Made by a program: the position numbers and the translations under genes. The notes beneath the pieces were generated by a model, which saw only the letters and a list, made by a program, of their open reading frames with translations, made no database searches and was not told the origin of the DNA. From Avoscillospira_A sp052117125 (GTDB taxonomy: Bacteria; Bacillota; Clostridia; Oscillospirales; Oscillospiraceae), in the NCBI RefSeq assembly GCF_052117125.1, contig NZ_JBQKJT010000013.1:1-64000 (forward strand): 64,000 bases of DNA, in the 5' to 3' direction. Positions 50,188 through 57,751 of this stretch are shown here, one piece after another. How positions within the stretch are numbered: the stretch's first letter is position 1; the number at the start of each line of letters is the position of its first letter.

Positions 50188-50241
50188 GTCTAATGGGTTC
50201 GACTACATGTATAGTCTAATCCATTAGACCATCTTTGTCAA
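50188..50241 (-). promoter_or_regulatory. BlaI operon promoter and operator palindromes
   Basis: TTGACA (50241-50236), 17 nt and TAGACT (50218-50213) form the promoter. GTCTAAT-cc-ATTAGAC (50214-50229) is a palindrome inside it; GACTACATGTATAGTC (50201-50216) holds the TACATGTA core typical of BlaI/MecI sites; a third half GTCTAATGG is at 50188-50196. Confidence 0.75.
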
Positions 50242-50251
50242 GGGCAACGAT

Positions 50252-50289
50252 AAAAGGCCGCCCGGGGAGCTATGCTCCCACAGGCGGCC
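50252..50289 (-). terminator. Terminator of the MacB-like ABC operon
   Basis: GGCCGCC (50256-50262) pairs with GGCGGCC (50283-50289), with an inner GGGAGC/GCTCCC stem; TTTT (50255-50252) follows on the minus strand. It lies 9 nt past the permease stop. Confidence 0.85.
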
Positions 50290-50297
50290 AAGGGCTG

Positions 50298-52934
50298 TCA
50301 CGTATTTTCGTTTTTCAGTGCTTCAATGGGATCGTCCTTTTTGATTTTGCTCATGGCATAAAGCATAGTAACGAACACCACCAGGAAGACACTGAGGGCT
50401 GAAATGCCCATGGCCTTCCACGGCACACGGAACGGCATATCAAAAGCGTAAATCACCGACCGGTGAATCAGCAGCGCCATCAGCAGCGAAACGGGCAGGC
50501 CGAACAGCAGGGCGCGGCTACCGTACAGCAGGCACTCATAGTTCATCATCCGGTTGAAACCGCTGTGGCTCATGCCCACCGATTTGAGCATGGCAAACTC
50601 CCGGCGGCGCAGATGGATGTTGGTCGTGATGGTGTTGAAGACATTGGCTGCGGCAATCAGAGAAATCAGCACCACAAAGCCATAGGAAAAGACCCGGATA
50701 ATGGTGATGGTATTGCGGTCACTTTCTTCACTGGCTGCACGGTTATAGGGGGAAACCTGAACGCCCTGTGCAAGCGCCATGTTTTTTAGTTCCTGCACCA
50801 CGGCTCTGTGGTCGTCCGCCGTGATCAGATATTCTCCATAGACCACACCATCTCCCGGAAATACGGCATCTTTGACCGACGCCGGCAGCAAAAACGTTGT
50901 GCCGTTACTTTGGGAAAGGAAAAAAGGCCAATCGGTAATTCGGGTGCCCATCCGAATGGTACTGGAATACATTGCTTCTTCCTCAGACAGTTCCAGTACC
51001 TGCGCACTGTCTTCCCGACTGCGGTAGACATACACCAGTTCCCCAGTGCTGTTGGTCTCCGTGGTATCAAACCAGTAGCCCTCTATATTTCGCCTGGCCA
51101 CCGCCGTAAATTCCAGTTGGTCACTGGATAGCAGTTCGATTGTTTGATACTGCTCTGTCTCGGCGTTGAACACCCGGGAGCCATCCACGCCAATGGCCAG
51201 GGGGTGCTGCGGGTCCATGTATTCCGCTTCGCTAAGCCCGTGCTCCTGCAAAAGCGTCCGAAAACTGTTGTCATCCACAAAGTATAAAAAGAGTTCAAAC
51301 TCTGTAGTCTCTGCACCGCTCTGGGCATACTTGGATTGCACGTCCTGATTGTTAAATATACAAGATACCGACCGTTCATTCAGATAGGCTACATCCTCTA
51401 CCTGGTCCATGTCCCGGATTTGCTGTAATAATTGCTGATCATCCAGCACAGCCAGACTATCCTGGTACAGCGACATGGAAATGTCATATCCGGCCACGTT
51501 CAACCCTTGTTGCGTCATGGTCACCAGGTAGTCGGTAAAGGCAGAAGCCGAGACAAAAAGCACAATGCTCATGAACAGACTGAGAATGGTCGCCCGATAC
51601 TTTTTGCGGCTGCGCCGATAGTGTTGACTGGCCAGAACACCGGGCAGGCCGAACAACCGGTAGGTCAGGCCGGAAGAACGGCGCACCTTTTTCTCCGGTC
51701 GAATATCCCGGCTTTGCCGAATGGCTTCAATGGCTGTGACCTTTGTGGCACGGCCCGACGGAATCCAGGCGGAAATCAATACTGTCACTACGGACACCGC
51801 AACCGCAACCAGAATGGACGGGGCCGAAATGCAAAGGGTCATCGGTACGCCCTCCCCCGCCACCAGCGAGGCAAACAGATCGCCTACAAACAACAGCGTT
51901 ACGCCGATGCCCAAGATACCTGACAGGATGCCGATAGGAATGCCGATAACGCTGACCACCAGCGCTTCAAACAGCACCATTCCCCGCAGTTGCTTCCGGG
52001 TCGCGCCGATGGAGGACAGCAAGCCAAACTGCTTGGTTCGTTCGGAAACAGAAATGGAAAAAGCATTGTAGATCAGGGAAATGGAGCCGAACATAATCAG
52101 GCCGATGACAATGGCGGACAACCCACGCAGCGCGTTTTCAAAGCCGGAAACGTCGGTGGCGCCGGAATAAAGCAAAACTCTGTCGTTGGTTTTACCGTTC
52201 AGGGCGTGATCTTCCAGGAAAGAGTAGATATCCCCCGGACGGTTCATCGTGAAAAAAACGTCATAGCGGGATTCTGCGTCGCCATTTCCGGCGGGTCCAG
52301 TGATGGCCACATAGCCCGGTGCTTCATAGGATTCAACGCGGTCGGACAGCCGCCGGTAAACACCAGCCACAGTAAAGGTCCGGGTCTCCCGGACTTCCAG
52401 TGTCTCCTCTTCCTGATAGGGATTACTCTGGCTCAGATAATAGCCATCCACCATCCGCTGGCCCAGGGCCAAGGTGATGGTATCCCCTATTTTAAAAGTG
52501 TTACTGTTGCTGTTCAACAGATGCTCCGGCAGCAGAATCTCATCGCCGGAGGTGGGATAGTGCCCGCCTACCAGTCGAACCGACAGCATATCGGTGGTTT
52601 CTTCATCGCTGGACAGCACATAGACATAGGGACACGTCCCCATGGTATTGCCATCGACCAGAGCGTAGCCCATATGCCGCATGGCGCTGGCTTCGGCCAC
52701 CTCCGGCGCGGCTACAATTTCCTGAGTGGTTTCAATATCGGCATCCGCCACATAGCCGTGCCAGGCGCCCTCGGACGCAATGGCGGCCTGTATCATGTAG
52801 TTGGACATGCTGGCCGTAAAGGTGGTTACTGCTGAAATCATGGCCGCCGACAGGATGACGCCGACAATGGTAACAATGGTTCGCACCTTATTTTTCTTCA
52901 GGGATTGCAGGGTGACCTTTTGAAAAATGTTCAT
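50298..52934 (-). CDS. ABC transporter permease, FtsX/MacB-type with two permease domains
   Basis: The 878-aa protein has an N-terminal TM (about 18-38), a large outer domain, three TMs with the FtsX motif SERTKQFGLLSSIGATRKQL, a fourth TM near the middle (TILSLFMSIVLFVSASAF), a second outer domain and a repeated C-terminal FtsX set (LRRREFAMLKSVGMSHSGF). This two-domain layout resembles single-protein exporters for antimicrobial peptides or lipoproteins. It pairs with the ATPase at 52931 (4-nt overlap), probably under control of the kinase/regulator pair at 53722-55394. Confidence 0.88.
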   Translation of the reverse strand: MNIFQKVTLQSLKKNKVRTIVTIVGVILSAAMISAVTTFTASMSNYMIQAAIASEGAWHGYVADADIETTQEIVAAPEVAEASAMRHMGYALVDGNTMGTCPYVYVLSSDEETTDMLSVRLVGGHYPTSGDEILLPEHLLNSNSNTFKIGDTITLALGQRMVDGYYLSQSNPYQEEETLEVRETRTFTVAGVYRRLSDRVESYEAPGYVAITGPAGNGDAESRYDVFFTMNRPGDIYSFLEDHALNGKTNDRVLLYSGATDVSGFENALRGLSAIVIGLIMFGSISLIYNAFSISVSERTKQFGLLSSIGATRKQLRGMVLFEALVVSVIGIPIGILSGILGIGVTLLFVGDLFASLVAGEGVPMTLCISAPSILVAVAVSVVTVLISAWIPSGRATKVTAIEAIRQSRDIRPEKKVRRSSGLTYRLFGLPGVLASQHYRRSRKKYRATILSLFMSIVLFVSASAFTDYLVTMTQQGLNVAGYDISMSLYQDSLAVLDDQQLLQQIRDMDQVEDVAYLNERSVSCIFNNQDVQSKYAQSGAETTEFELFLYFVDDNSFRTLLQEHGLSEAEYMDPQHPLAIGVDGSRVFNAETEQYQTIELLSSDQLEFTAVARRNIEGYWFDTTETNSTGELVYVYRSREDSAQVLELSEEEAMYSSTIRMGTRITDWPFFLSQSNGTTFLLPASVKDAVFPGDGVVYGEYLITADDHRAVVQELKNMALAQGVQVSPYNRAASEESDRNTITIIRVFSYGFVVLISLIAAANVFNTITTNIHLRRREFAMLKSVGMSHSGFNRMMNYECLLYGSRALLFGLPVSLLMALLIHRSVIYAFDMPFRVPWKAMGISALSVFLVVFVTMLYAMSKIKKDDPIEALKNENT

Positions 52935-53614
52935 CTGCGGATCACCTCATCCCGGGTGATGGTGCCGTCCTCAATGGTCAGCACCCGGTCGGCCTGGAGG
53001 GCAATGGATTCATCATGGGTAATGACAATCAGCGTTTGGCCGTATTTCCGATGGGACAGTTTCAGCAGCTCCACGATCTCCTGGGAGTTTTTACTGTCCA
53101 GATTGCCCGTGGGTTCGTCGGCCAGAACCAGGGCCGGGGCGTTCATCAAGGCGCGACCGATGGAGACCCGCTGCTGCTGGCCGCCGGACAGCTGATTGGG
53201 CAGATGCCGCTCCCGGCCCCGAAGGCCCAGGGTTTCCAACAGTTCCCGCAGCCGCTCCTGATTGACTGTTCGCCCATCCATCAGCACCGGCAGCGTGATA
53301 TTCTCCACCACATTGAGCACCGGAATCAGATTGTAGAACTGATAGATCAATCCCACCTGACGGCGGCGGAAAATGGCCAGCTGGTCCTCATTCTGGGCAT
53401 AAACGTCCTGGCCGTCCAAATACACATGTCCGCCGGTGGGGCGGTCCACACCGCCCAATATATGCAGCAGCGTCGATTTACCGGAGCCGGATGGGCCGAT
53501 AATCGCCAGAAATTCTCCCTTTTCCACGGTAAACGACACATGATCCAATGCCTTTACCGCATTTTCTCCCCTGCCATATGTCTTGCAGAGGTCTTCTACT
53601 CGTAACAGTTCCAT
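52931..53614 (-). CDS. ABC transporter ATPase, MacB/LolD type
   Basis: The 227-aa ATPase has Walker A AIIGPSGSGKSTLLHIL (about 37-53), the Q-loop RQVGLIYQFYNLI, signature NQLSGGQQQRVSIGRAL and Walker B LVLADEPTGNLDSKNS, with ITHDESIA. NLDSKNS is the group hallmark. The ATG at 53614 follows AAAGGAGAG. It is the first gene after the 11-bp repeat operator. Confidence 0.96.
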   Translation of the reverse strand: MELLRVEDLCKTYGRGENAVKALDHVSFTVEKGEFLAIIGPSGSGKSTLLHILGGVDRPTGGHVYLDGQDVYAQNEDQLAIFRRRQVGLIYQFYNLIPVLNVVENITLPVLMDGRTVNQERLRELLETLGLRGRERHLPNQLSGGQQQRVSIGRALMNAPALVLADEPTGNLDSKNSQEIVELLKLSHRKYGQTLIVITHDESIALQADRVLTIEDGTITRDEVIRR

Positions 53615-53641
53615 AGGACGCTCTCCTTTCTGTGTACCCAT

Positions 53642-53695
53642 AGGATACCCCATACAGGTGACAGGCCGGTGACGGCTGTGTGACAAATCTGTCAC
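53642..53695 (-). promoter_or_regulatory. OmpR-family-type direct-repeat operator and promoter for the ABC genes
   Basis: On the plus strand GTGACA, GTGACG and GTGACA start at 53658, 53669 and 53680, exactly 11 bp apart; an inverted TGTCAC is at 53690. Reading minus, the last repeat ends 10 nt before a -10-like TATCCT (53647-53642), and no -35 is present, as in promoters activated by PhoB/OmpR-class regulators. Confidence 0.7.
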
Positions 53696-53721
53696 AATAT
53701 CTGCAAAAATACAGGGACCGC

Positions 53722-54723
53722 TTAAACGGTCCCCTGATAGAATCGTATGGTGAAGAGCGCGCCGCCCTCGGGCCGGTTCTCCGCTTTGATGGTGCCATTC
53801 TGATTGGTGATAATCCGGCGGGCCAGGGCCAGACCAATGCCGAAGCTCTTGTCGTCGGCGTCCTTCCCCTTATAAAACCGTTCAAAAATATGGGGCAGGT
53901 CAACGGGATCAATGCCGCAGCCGGTGTCCGCAATGCGGATTTCCCGGTACAATGCCGTCTCCGTGGCCGTGACGGAAATCACGCCGCCGGACGGCGTATG
54001 CTCCATGCAGTTCTTCAGCACATTGGCCAGTGCCTCCTGGGTCCATGCAATATCTCCTTCAAATGTGCCGTCGGCTTTCACAGTTACTGTCTGGTCCCGT
54101 AATTCCATGGGCACCAGCAGCGGTTCGGCGGCCTGGTGCAGCAGTTTCGCCATGGGCAGCGTCTCCCGGCGGAACCGGACAGTACCCGCGTCCAGTTTGG
54201 ACAGCTTCAGCAGCGCCGTAATCAGCCAATCAATCCGGGACAACAGGCCGCAGAGTTCCCGGGCCAGTTTCAAACGCCGTTCCGTAGAGCAGTCCGGCTC
54301 CGAGAGAAACGACACCAGCAGATTGATGGTGGTCAGGGGCGTTCGCAGCTGGTGGGAGATATCGGCAATGGAATCGGCCAGATATACCTTATCCTGTTGG
54401 AGATTCTGCTGCTGTTCCCGCAGACGGATGATCATTTTACGGATTTCACTTTGTAGAATGGCCAGCTCGCCCTCTTCGTACCGGTCCAGATCGACACCAT
54501 CCTGTCCGTGGAGCACCCGGTCCAGGTCGGCCGACAGAGCTGCAATCCGCCGGTAGCGGCTGCGGGTACTTAACAGATGCAGTGCGCTAAACAGCACACA
54601 CAGCACCACCGTGAACCAGCCAAACGCCGGATTCCACACAAACGCCGCTACGGCGGCCAGGACCATCAGGACCAGATGGAACGCCAGAAACCGGCAGATT
54701 TCCAGATTTCGCAGCAGATTCAT
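53722..54723 (-). CDS. Sensor histidine kinase
   Basis: The 333-aa kinase has two close N-terminal TM helices (about 15-55) with almost no outer loop, an intramembrane-sensing type layout. The phosphoacceptor His is in DSIADISHQLRTPLTTINLL (about 125), and the ATPase domain follows with N-box EALANVLKNCMEHTP, DTGCGIDPVDLPHIFERFYKG and FGIGLALARRIIT. It should phosphorylate the regulator with which it overlaps by 4 nt. Its short sensor and an FtsX-type ABC neighbour fit antimicrobial-peptide sensing modules (inference). Confidence 0.92.
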   Translation of the reverse strand: MNLLRNLEICRFLAFHLVLMVLAAVAAFVWNPAFGWFTVVLCVLFSALHLLSTRSRYRRIAALSADLDRVLHGQDGVDLDRYEEGELAILQSEIRKMIIRLREQQQNLQQDKVYLADSIADISHQLRTPLTTINLLVSFLSEPDCSTERRLKLARELCGLLSRIDWLITALLKLSKLDAGTVRFRRETLPMAKLLHQAAEPLLVPMELRDQTVTVKADGTFEGDIAWTQEALANVLKNCMEHTPSGGVISVTATETALYREIRIADTGCGIDPVDLPHIFERFYKGKDADDKSFGIGLALARRIITNQNGTIKAENRPEGGALFTIRFYQGTV

Positions 54724-55394
54724 GGCAGTTCCACCTTATATCCCAGTCCCCGTACCGTTTTGATATACCGCGGCTCCTGCGGGTCATCCTCCAGCTTCTC
54801 CCGCAGGCGTTTGATATAGACTGTCAGGGTATTGTCGTTGACAAATTCGCCGGCAATGGCAAAAATGGCGTCTAACAGCTGATTCCGAGACAACACCCGG
54901 CCCCGGTTATTGAGGAATACCAGCAGCAGCCGGTATTCCAGCGCCGACAGATTCAGCTCCCGGTCGTTTTTGGTTGCTACCCCTTTCACCGTGTCCACTT
55001 CCACATCGCCCAGGCGGATGACCGCCCCAGCGCCGCCGGTGAGCCGCAAAACGTTCTTAATGCGGGACAGCAGTTCCCGGGGCCGGAACGGCTTGGCAAT
55101 ATAGTCATCGGCACCTACGTCAAACCCTGCCACCGTGCTGTATTCATCGCCGGAAGCCGTAAGAAAGATCACGGGTATATGGTAATCGGCTTTGATGGCC
55201 CGGCAGACGGTGAAGCCGTTGCCGTCGGCCAAGGACACGTCCAGCAGGACCAAATCAAAGCGCTCCTGTGCTGCCAGTTCCAAGGCGGCCTGCTGGCCCG
55301 GCGCGCTCCGCACCCGATACCCTTCCCCTGCCAAATATTCCGTCAGGTTTTCCACAATGCTGGCGTCGTCCTCCACCAGCAGAATCTTTGTCAT
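54720..55394 (-). CDS. OmpR/PhoB-family response regulator
   Basis: The 224-aa protein has a receiver domain (KILLVEDDASIVENL; phospho-Asp in DLVLLDVSLADGNG; FLTAS; AKPFRPRELLSR) and a winged-helix DNA-binding domain (LSALEYRLLLVFLNNRGRVL; VYIKRLREKLEDDPQEPRYI). It should bind the 11-bp repeats at 53658-53695. The ATG at 55394 with GGGAGCGG upstream is used; an in-frame start 135 nt upstream lies inside the preceding gene. Confidence 0.95.
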   Translation of the reverse strand: MTKILLVEDDASIVENLTEYLAGEGYRVRSAPGQQAALELAAQERFDLVLLDVSLADGNGFTVCRAIKADYHIPVIFLTASGDEYSTVAGFDVGADDYIAKPFRPRELLSRIKNVLRLTGGAGAVIRLGDVEVDTVKGVATKNDRELNLSALEYRLLLVFLNNRGRVLSRNQLLDAIFAIAGEFVNDNTLTVYIKRLREKLEDDPQEPRYIKTVRGLGYKVELP

Positions 55395-55422
55395 GGCGGT
55401 TCCGCTCCCTTCTGTCTCCCCG

Positions 55423-55451
55423 ATTATACCCGCTGCCCATCGGAACTGCAA
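55423..55451 (-). promoter_or_regulatory. Promoter of the response regulator/kinase pair
   Basis: TTGCAG (55451-55446), 17 nt, TATAAT (55428-55423) on the minus strand. The -10 overlaps the stop of the DUF4825-like gene, so the two-component genes can be read apart from the PadR operon. Confidence 0.6.
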
Positions 55452-56005
55452 GAGGCGTCTGCAACCTCCGGAAACCATTCCGCCAGCACTGTTTCCCGGA
55501 AAATCTCCTGTTGGACAGCTTTTTTCCACTGTTCCGTGTCGTCCAGGAGTTTAGACAACGGGATACCGAACCGTTCTTCTACCTGCTGCCGGGTGATGCA
55601 ATAGGTTCCATCTTGAAATTCATATTGGATGCTTTGCAGATTGTCGATGGCCGCCATGGCGGCCAGGGTGTTATATGCCAGATTCTCCCGGAGCTTTTCC
55701 ACTGTCCTCCCAGATGTCTCGTAGCGGACCGTCAGTGCGCAGGTCTCCGGCTCGATTTCAAATGTCATGGGATATTGATGCAGCGGCAGGTGATAAAACA
55801 GATTGCCGGTGTTGCTGGCGTCCCCAAGGTAGGGAAAACGATACGGTAAAATCTCCTGGATATTGTGAAAATATGCACTTGTCTGGGCATGTTCATAGAT
55901 ACTTTCCCGCAGCCGCAATTCCGCAACTACACCATAATTCAGAAACCAATAAACCAAGAAGGTCACCAGCATTAAAAGAAAAATACGAACATTTTTCTGT
56001 TTCAT
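55424..56005 (-). CDS. DUF4825-like membrane-anchored protein
   Basis: The 193-aa protein has one N-terminal signal/anchor helix (about 5-25) and an outer domain. The segment GDASNTGNLFYHLPLHQYPM and TFEIEPETCALTVRYE resembles DUF4825 domains, which are often found with Firmicutes anti-sigma or BlaR-like genes; the match is by memory and not checked. The C-terminal part (about 110-193) is unlike any family I know. It starts 3 nt after the DUF1700-like gene. Confidence 0.6.
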   Translation of the reverse strand: MKQKNVRIFLLMLVTFLVYWFLNYGVVAELRLRESIYEHAQTSAYFHNIQEILPYRFPYLGDASNTGNLFYHLPLHQYPMTFEIEPETCALTVRYETSGRTVEKLRENLAYNTLAAMAAIDNLQSIQYEFQDGTYCITRQQVEERFGIPLSKLLDDTEQWKKAVQQEIFRETVLAEWFPEVADASCSSDGQRV

Positions 56006-56008
56006 TGC

Positions 56009-56665
56009 TCAGCCCTCCACCCGGTATTGAGGCAGGAGCGCCGCAAACCGGCTCACGGTCAGCGGAATCAAAACGGTCAGCAGCGGCACATAGAACCGGC
56101 TAGCCATCACGGCCCACTGATACGGCCCCTCGATGGTCACCGGGGTACCATACCAGAGGTTGCTGCCGAAGGTCACCGCCGCCACGGACAGTGCGGCCAC
56201 GGCGTAAAAAATGCCCCAAATACGCCAAGCAATCGTCTTACGCTGCTGGGCTGCCGCCAGGGAGCGAATCCCCTGCTCCGCCGGATGAATCAGCCAGAAC
56301 AAAAGATATCCGACGCCGGAAAGAATTGACAGTCCAAGTCCCAATGCCCCCAGCCATCCATACCCGGTAAACAGCAGCGGTAAGGTGCCAATCCAGAAGA
56401 AAATACAGTGGAGCCACACCGTTTGCGCACAGGCCATGCGGTACCGTTCCACATTGGTGGGCTGCTGGTCGTCAATCAGATTGTCCACCGACGGGATATC
56501 CCGTTTGGCCTCCTCGGTGGCTGCACGCTCCTCCATGCCCTGGGCCAGCAGATCCTCCCGCTTGGCCTGTAGGTTGGAGAGAATTTCCTCCCGTAATTCC
56601 CGCGTCTCCGGCGTGTCCGGTTGATGGCGGAACAGCTTTTCCACATGTCGTTCCAACTCGTTCAT
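56009..56665 (-). CDS. PadR-linked membrane protein (DUF1700/permease-prefix-like)
   Basis: The 218-aa protein has an N-terminal helical domain (MNELERHVEKLFRHQPDTPE then EEILSNLQAKREDLLAQGM, about 1-55) and four TM helices (about 80-215). Proteins with this HAAS/permease-prefix-like start are regularly encoded with PadR regulators. Its ATG overlaps the padR stop by 4 nt. It may act as a membrane partner that senses envelope state (inference). Confidence 0.7.
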   Translation of the reverse strand: MNELERHVEKLFRHQPDTPETRELREEILSNLQAKREDLLAQGMEERAATEEAKRDIPSVDNLIDDQQPTNVERYRMACAQTVWLHCIFFWIGTLPLLFTGYGWLGALGLGLSILSGVGYLLFWLIHPAEQGIRSLAAAQQRKTIAWRIWGIFYAVAALSVAAVTFGSNLWYGTPVTIEGPYQWAVMASRFYVPLLTVLIPLTVSRFAALLPQYRVEG

Positions 56666-57006
56666 TCGTCGTTCCCTCCCAATAGTTTTGTGATAATCTC
56701 CTTGGCCCATTGCCACTGGGCCAGAGCTACCTCGTACTGCGCCCGGCCCTGAGGCGTAATGCGGTAGTATTTACGCCGTCCACCCTGGGATTCGTCGCCC
56801 CAGTAGCTTTCAATACTGCCCTGCTTTTCCAATCGTTTGAGGCTGGTATACAGTGACGGCTCTTTTAACTCATACTGTCCATCACTGAGCGACTGTACCT
56901 GTTTCATCAATCCATAGCCATAGTGATCGCCATCCCGCAGAATGCGCAGCAAAATGGCATCGATATGGCCGCGAATCAGATCACTGTGGATGATTTGTTC
57001 TTCCAT
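56662..57006 (-). CDS. PadR-family transcriptional regulator
   Basis: The 114-aa winged-helix protein has GHIDAILLRILRDGDHYGYG, LYTSLKRLEKQGSI and GGRRKYYRITPQGRAQYE, all typical of PadR. It probably represses its own operon by binding near the promoter at 57026-57054. The ATG at 57006, with GAGGTG upstream, is preferred to an in-frame start at 57054 that falls in the -35 box. Confidence 0.93.
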   Translation of the reverse strand: MEEQIIHSDLIRGHIDAILLRILRDGDHYGYGLMKQVQSLSDGQYELKEPSLYTSLKRLEKQGSIESYWGDESQGGRRKYYRITPQGRAQYEVALAQWQWAKEIITKLLGGNDE

Positions 57007-57025
57007 AGGCTTCACCTCTAATTGC

Positions 57026-57054
57026 AGTATACACCACAGTACTATGTGTGTCAA
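57026..57054 (-). promoter_or_regulatory. Promoter of the padR operon
   Basis: TTGACA (57054-57049), 17 nt, TATACT (57031-57026) on the minus strand, 20 nt before the padR start. The spacer holds the small palindrome AGTACT and flanking ACA/TGT steps, a possible PadR site. Confidence 0.8.
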
Positions 57055-57086
57055 TGTATTATGTGCTAGGTAACAGTTCTCCCTAT

Positions 57087-57139
57087 ATAATCTACACCTG
57101 TACTTTTATCTTGACAAATGTAGATTATAGCAGTACCAT
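57087..57139 (+). promoter_or_regulatory. TetR-gene promoter with flanking inverted repeat (operator)
   Basis: TTGACA (57111-57116), 17 nt, TACCAT (57134-57139). A perfect 10-nt inverted repeat, ATAATCTACA (57087-57096) and TGTAGATTAT (57119-57128), brackets the -35 box, so a bound TetR dimer pair would block the polymerase. Confidence 0.7.
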
Positions 57140-57168
57140 AGGAACACAATGTCCAAGGAGGAATGGCT

Positions 57169-57747
57169 ATGATATCTCAGGAACGTCTGGACCTGCGGCA
57201 ACGAAAGACCCGAAGGCAGCTGACGGAAGCCCTGGCTCAGCTGTTGGAGGAACGGCCCTTTGCCGACATCTCCGTGGTGGATTTGTGCGAGCGGGCCATG
57301 GTCCATCGGACCACCTTTTATTCCCACTTCAATGATAAACAGGAATTGCTGCTCTATTTATTGGAACAGCTGGAGCAGGAATGCGTAGAAACTTGCCTGC
57401 CGCAGGAGGGCGCTGCCAACCCGAGGCAGTACTGTCTGAAGGCTGCGGAACAGGCGTTGGCCTTTTTCCATCGCCGGAGATCTCTCTATCGGGCCTGTAT
57501 GGCTGCCGGTGTACAGACGAAGGCGCATATTTTGGAGGACAGTGTGGCGCAGGAGCTTCGGGACCGGCTCAGCAAGCCCCCGTTTGACGGTCATCTCTAC
57601 GGCAGGGACCCGGAAATTGCCGCCCGTTTTTATGTGGGCGCCATGCTGTCGGTGATTCGCTGGTGGCTGACGGAACCCTATCCCCTGTCCCAGGAAGAAC
57701 TGTTACGCAATGTGGCCCGGCTGCTGCCGGAGTTTCCCGGAGAGTGA
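57169..57747 (+). CDS. TetR-family transcriptional regulator
   Basis: The 192-aa protein has an N-terminal helix-turn-helix (KTRRQLTEALAQLLEERPFA; DLCERAMVHRTTFYSHFNDK, about 13-58) and a helical ligand domain. It probably controls itself and the transporter genes that begin 4 nt after its stop. I use ATG 57169, 7 nt after AAGGAGG, not ATG 57163, which lies 1-2 nt after it. Confidence 0.92.
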   Translation: MISQERLDLRQRKTRRQLTEALAQLLEERPFADISVVDLCERAMVHRTTFYSHFNDKQELLLYLLEQLEQECVETCLPQEGAANPRQYCLKAAEQALAFFHRRRSLYRACMAAGVQTKAHILEDSVAQELRDRLSKPPFDGHLYGRDPEIAARFYVGAMLSVIRWWLTEPYPLSQEELLRNVARLLPEFPGE

Positions 57748-57751
57748 ACCC

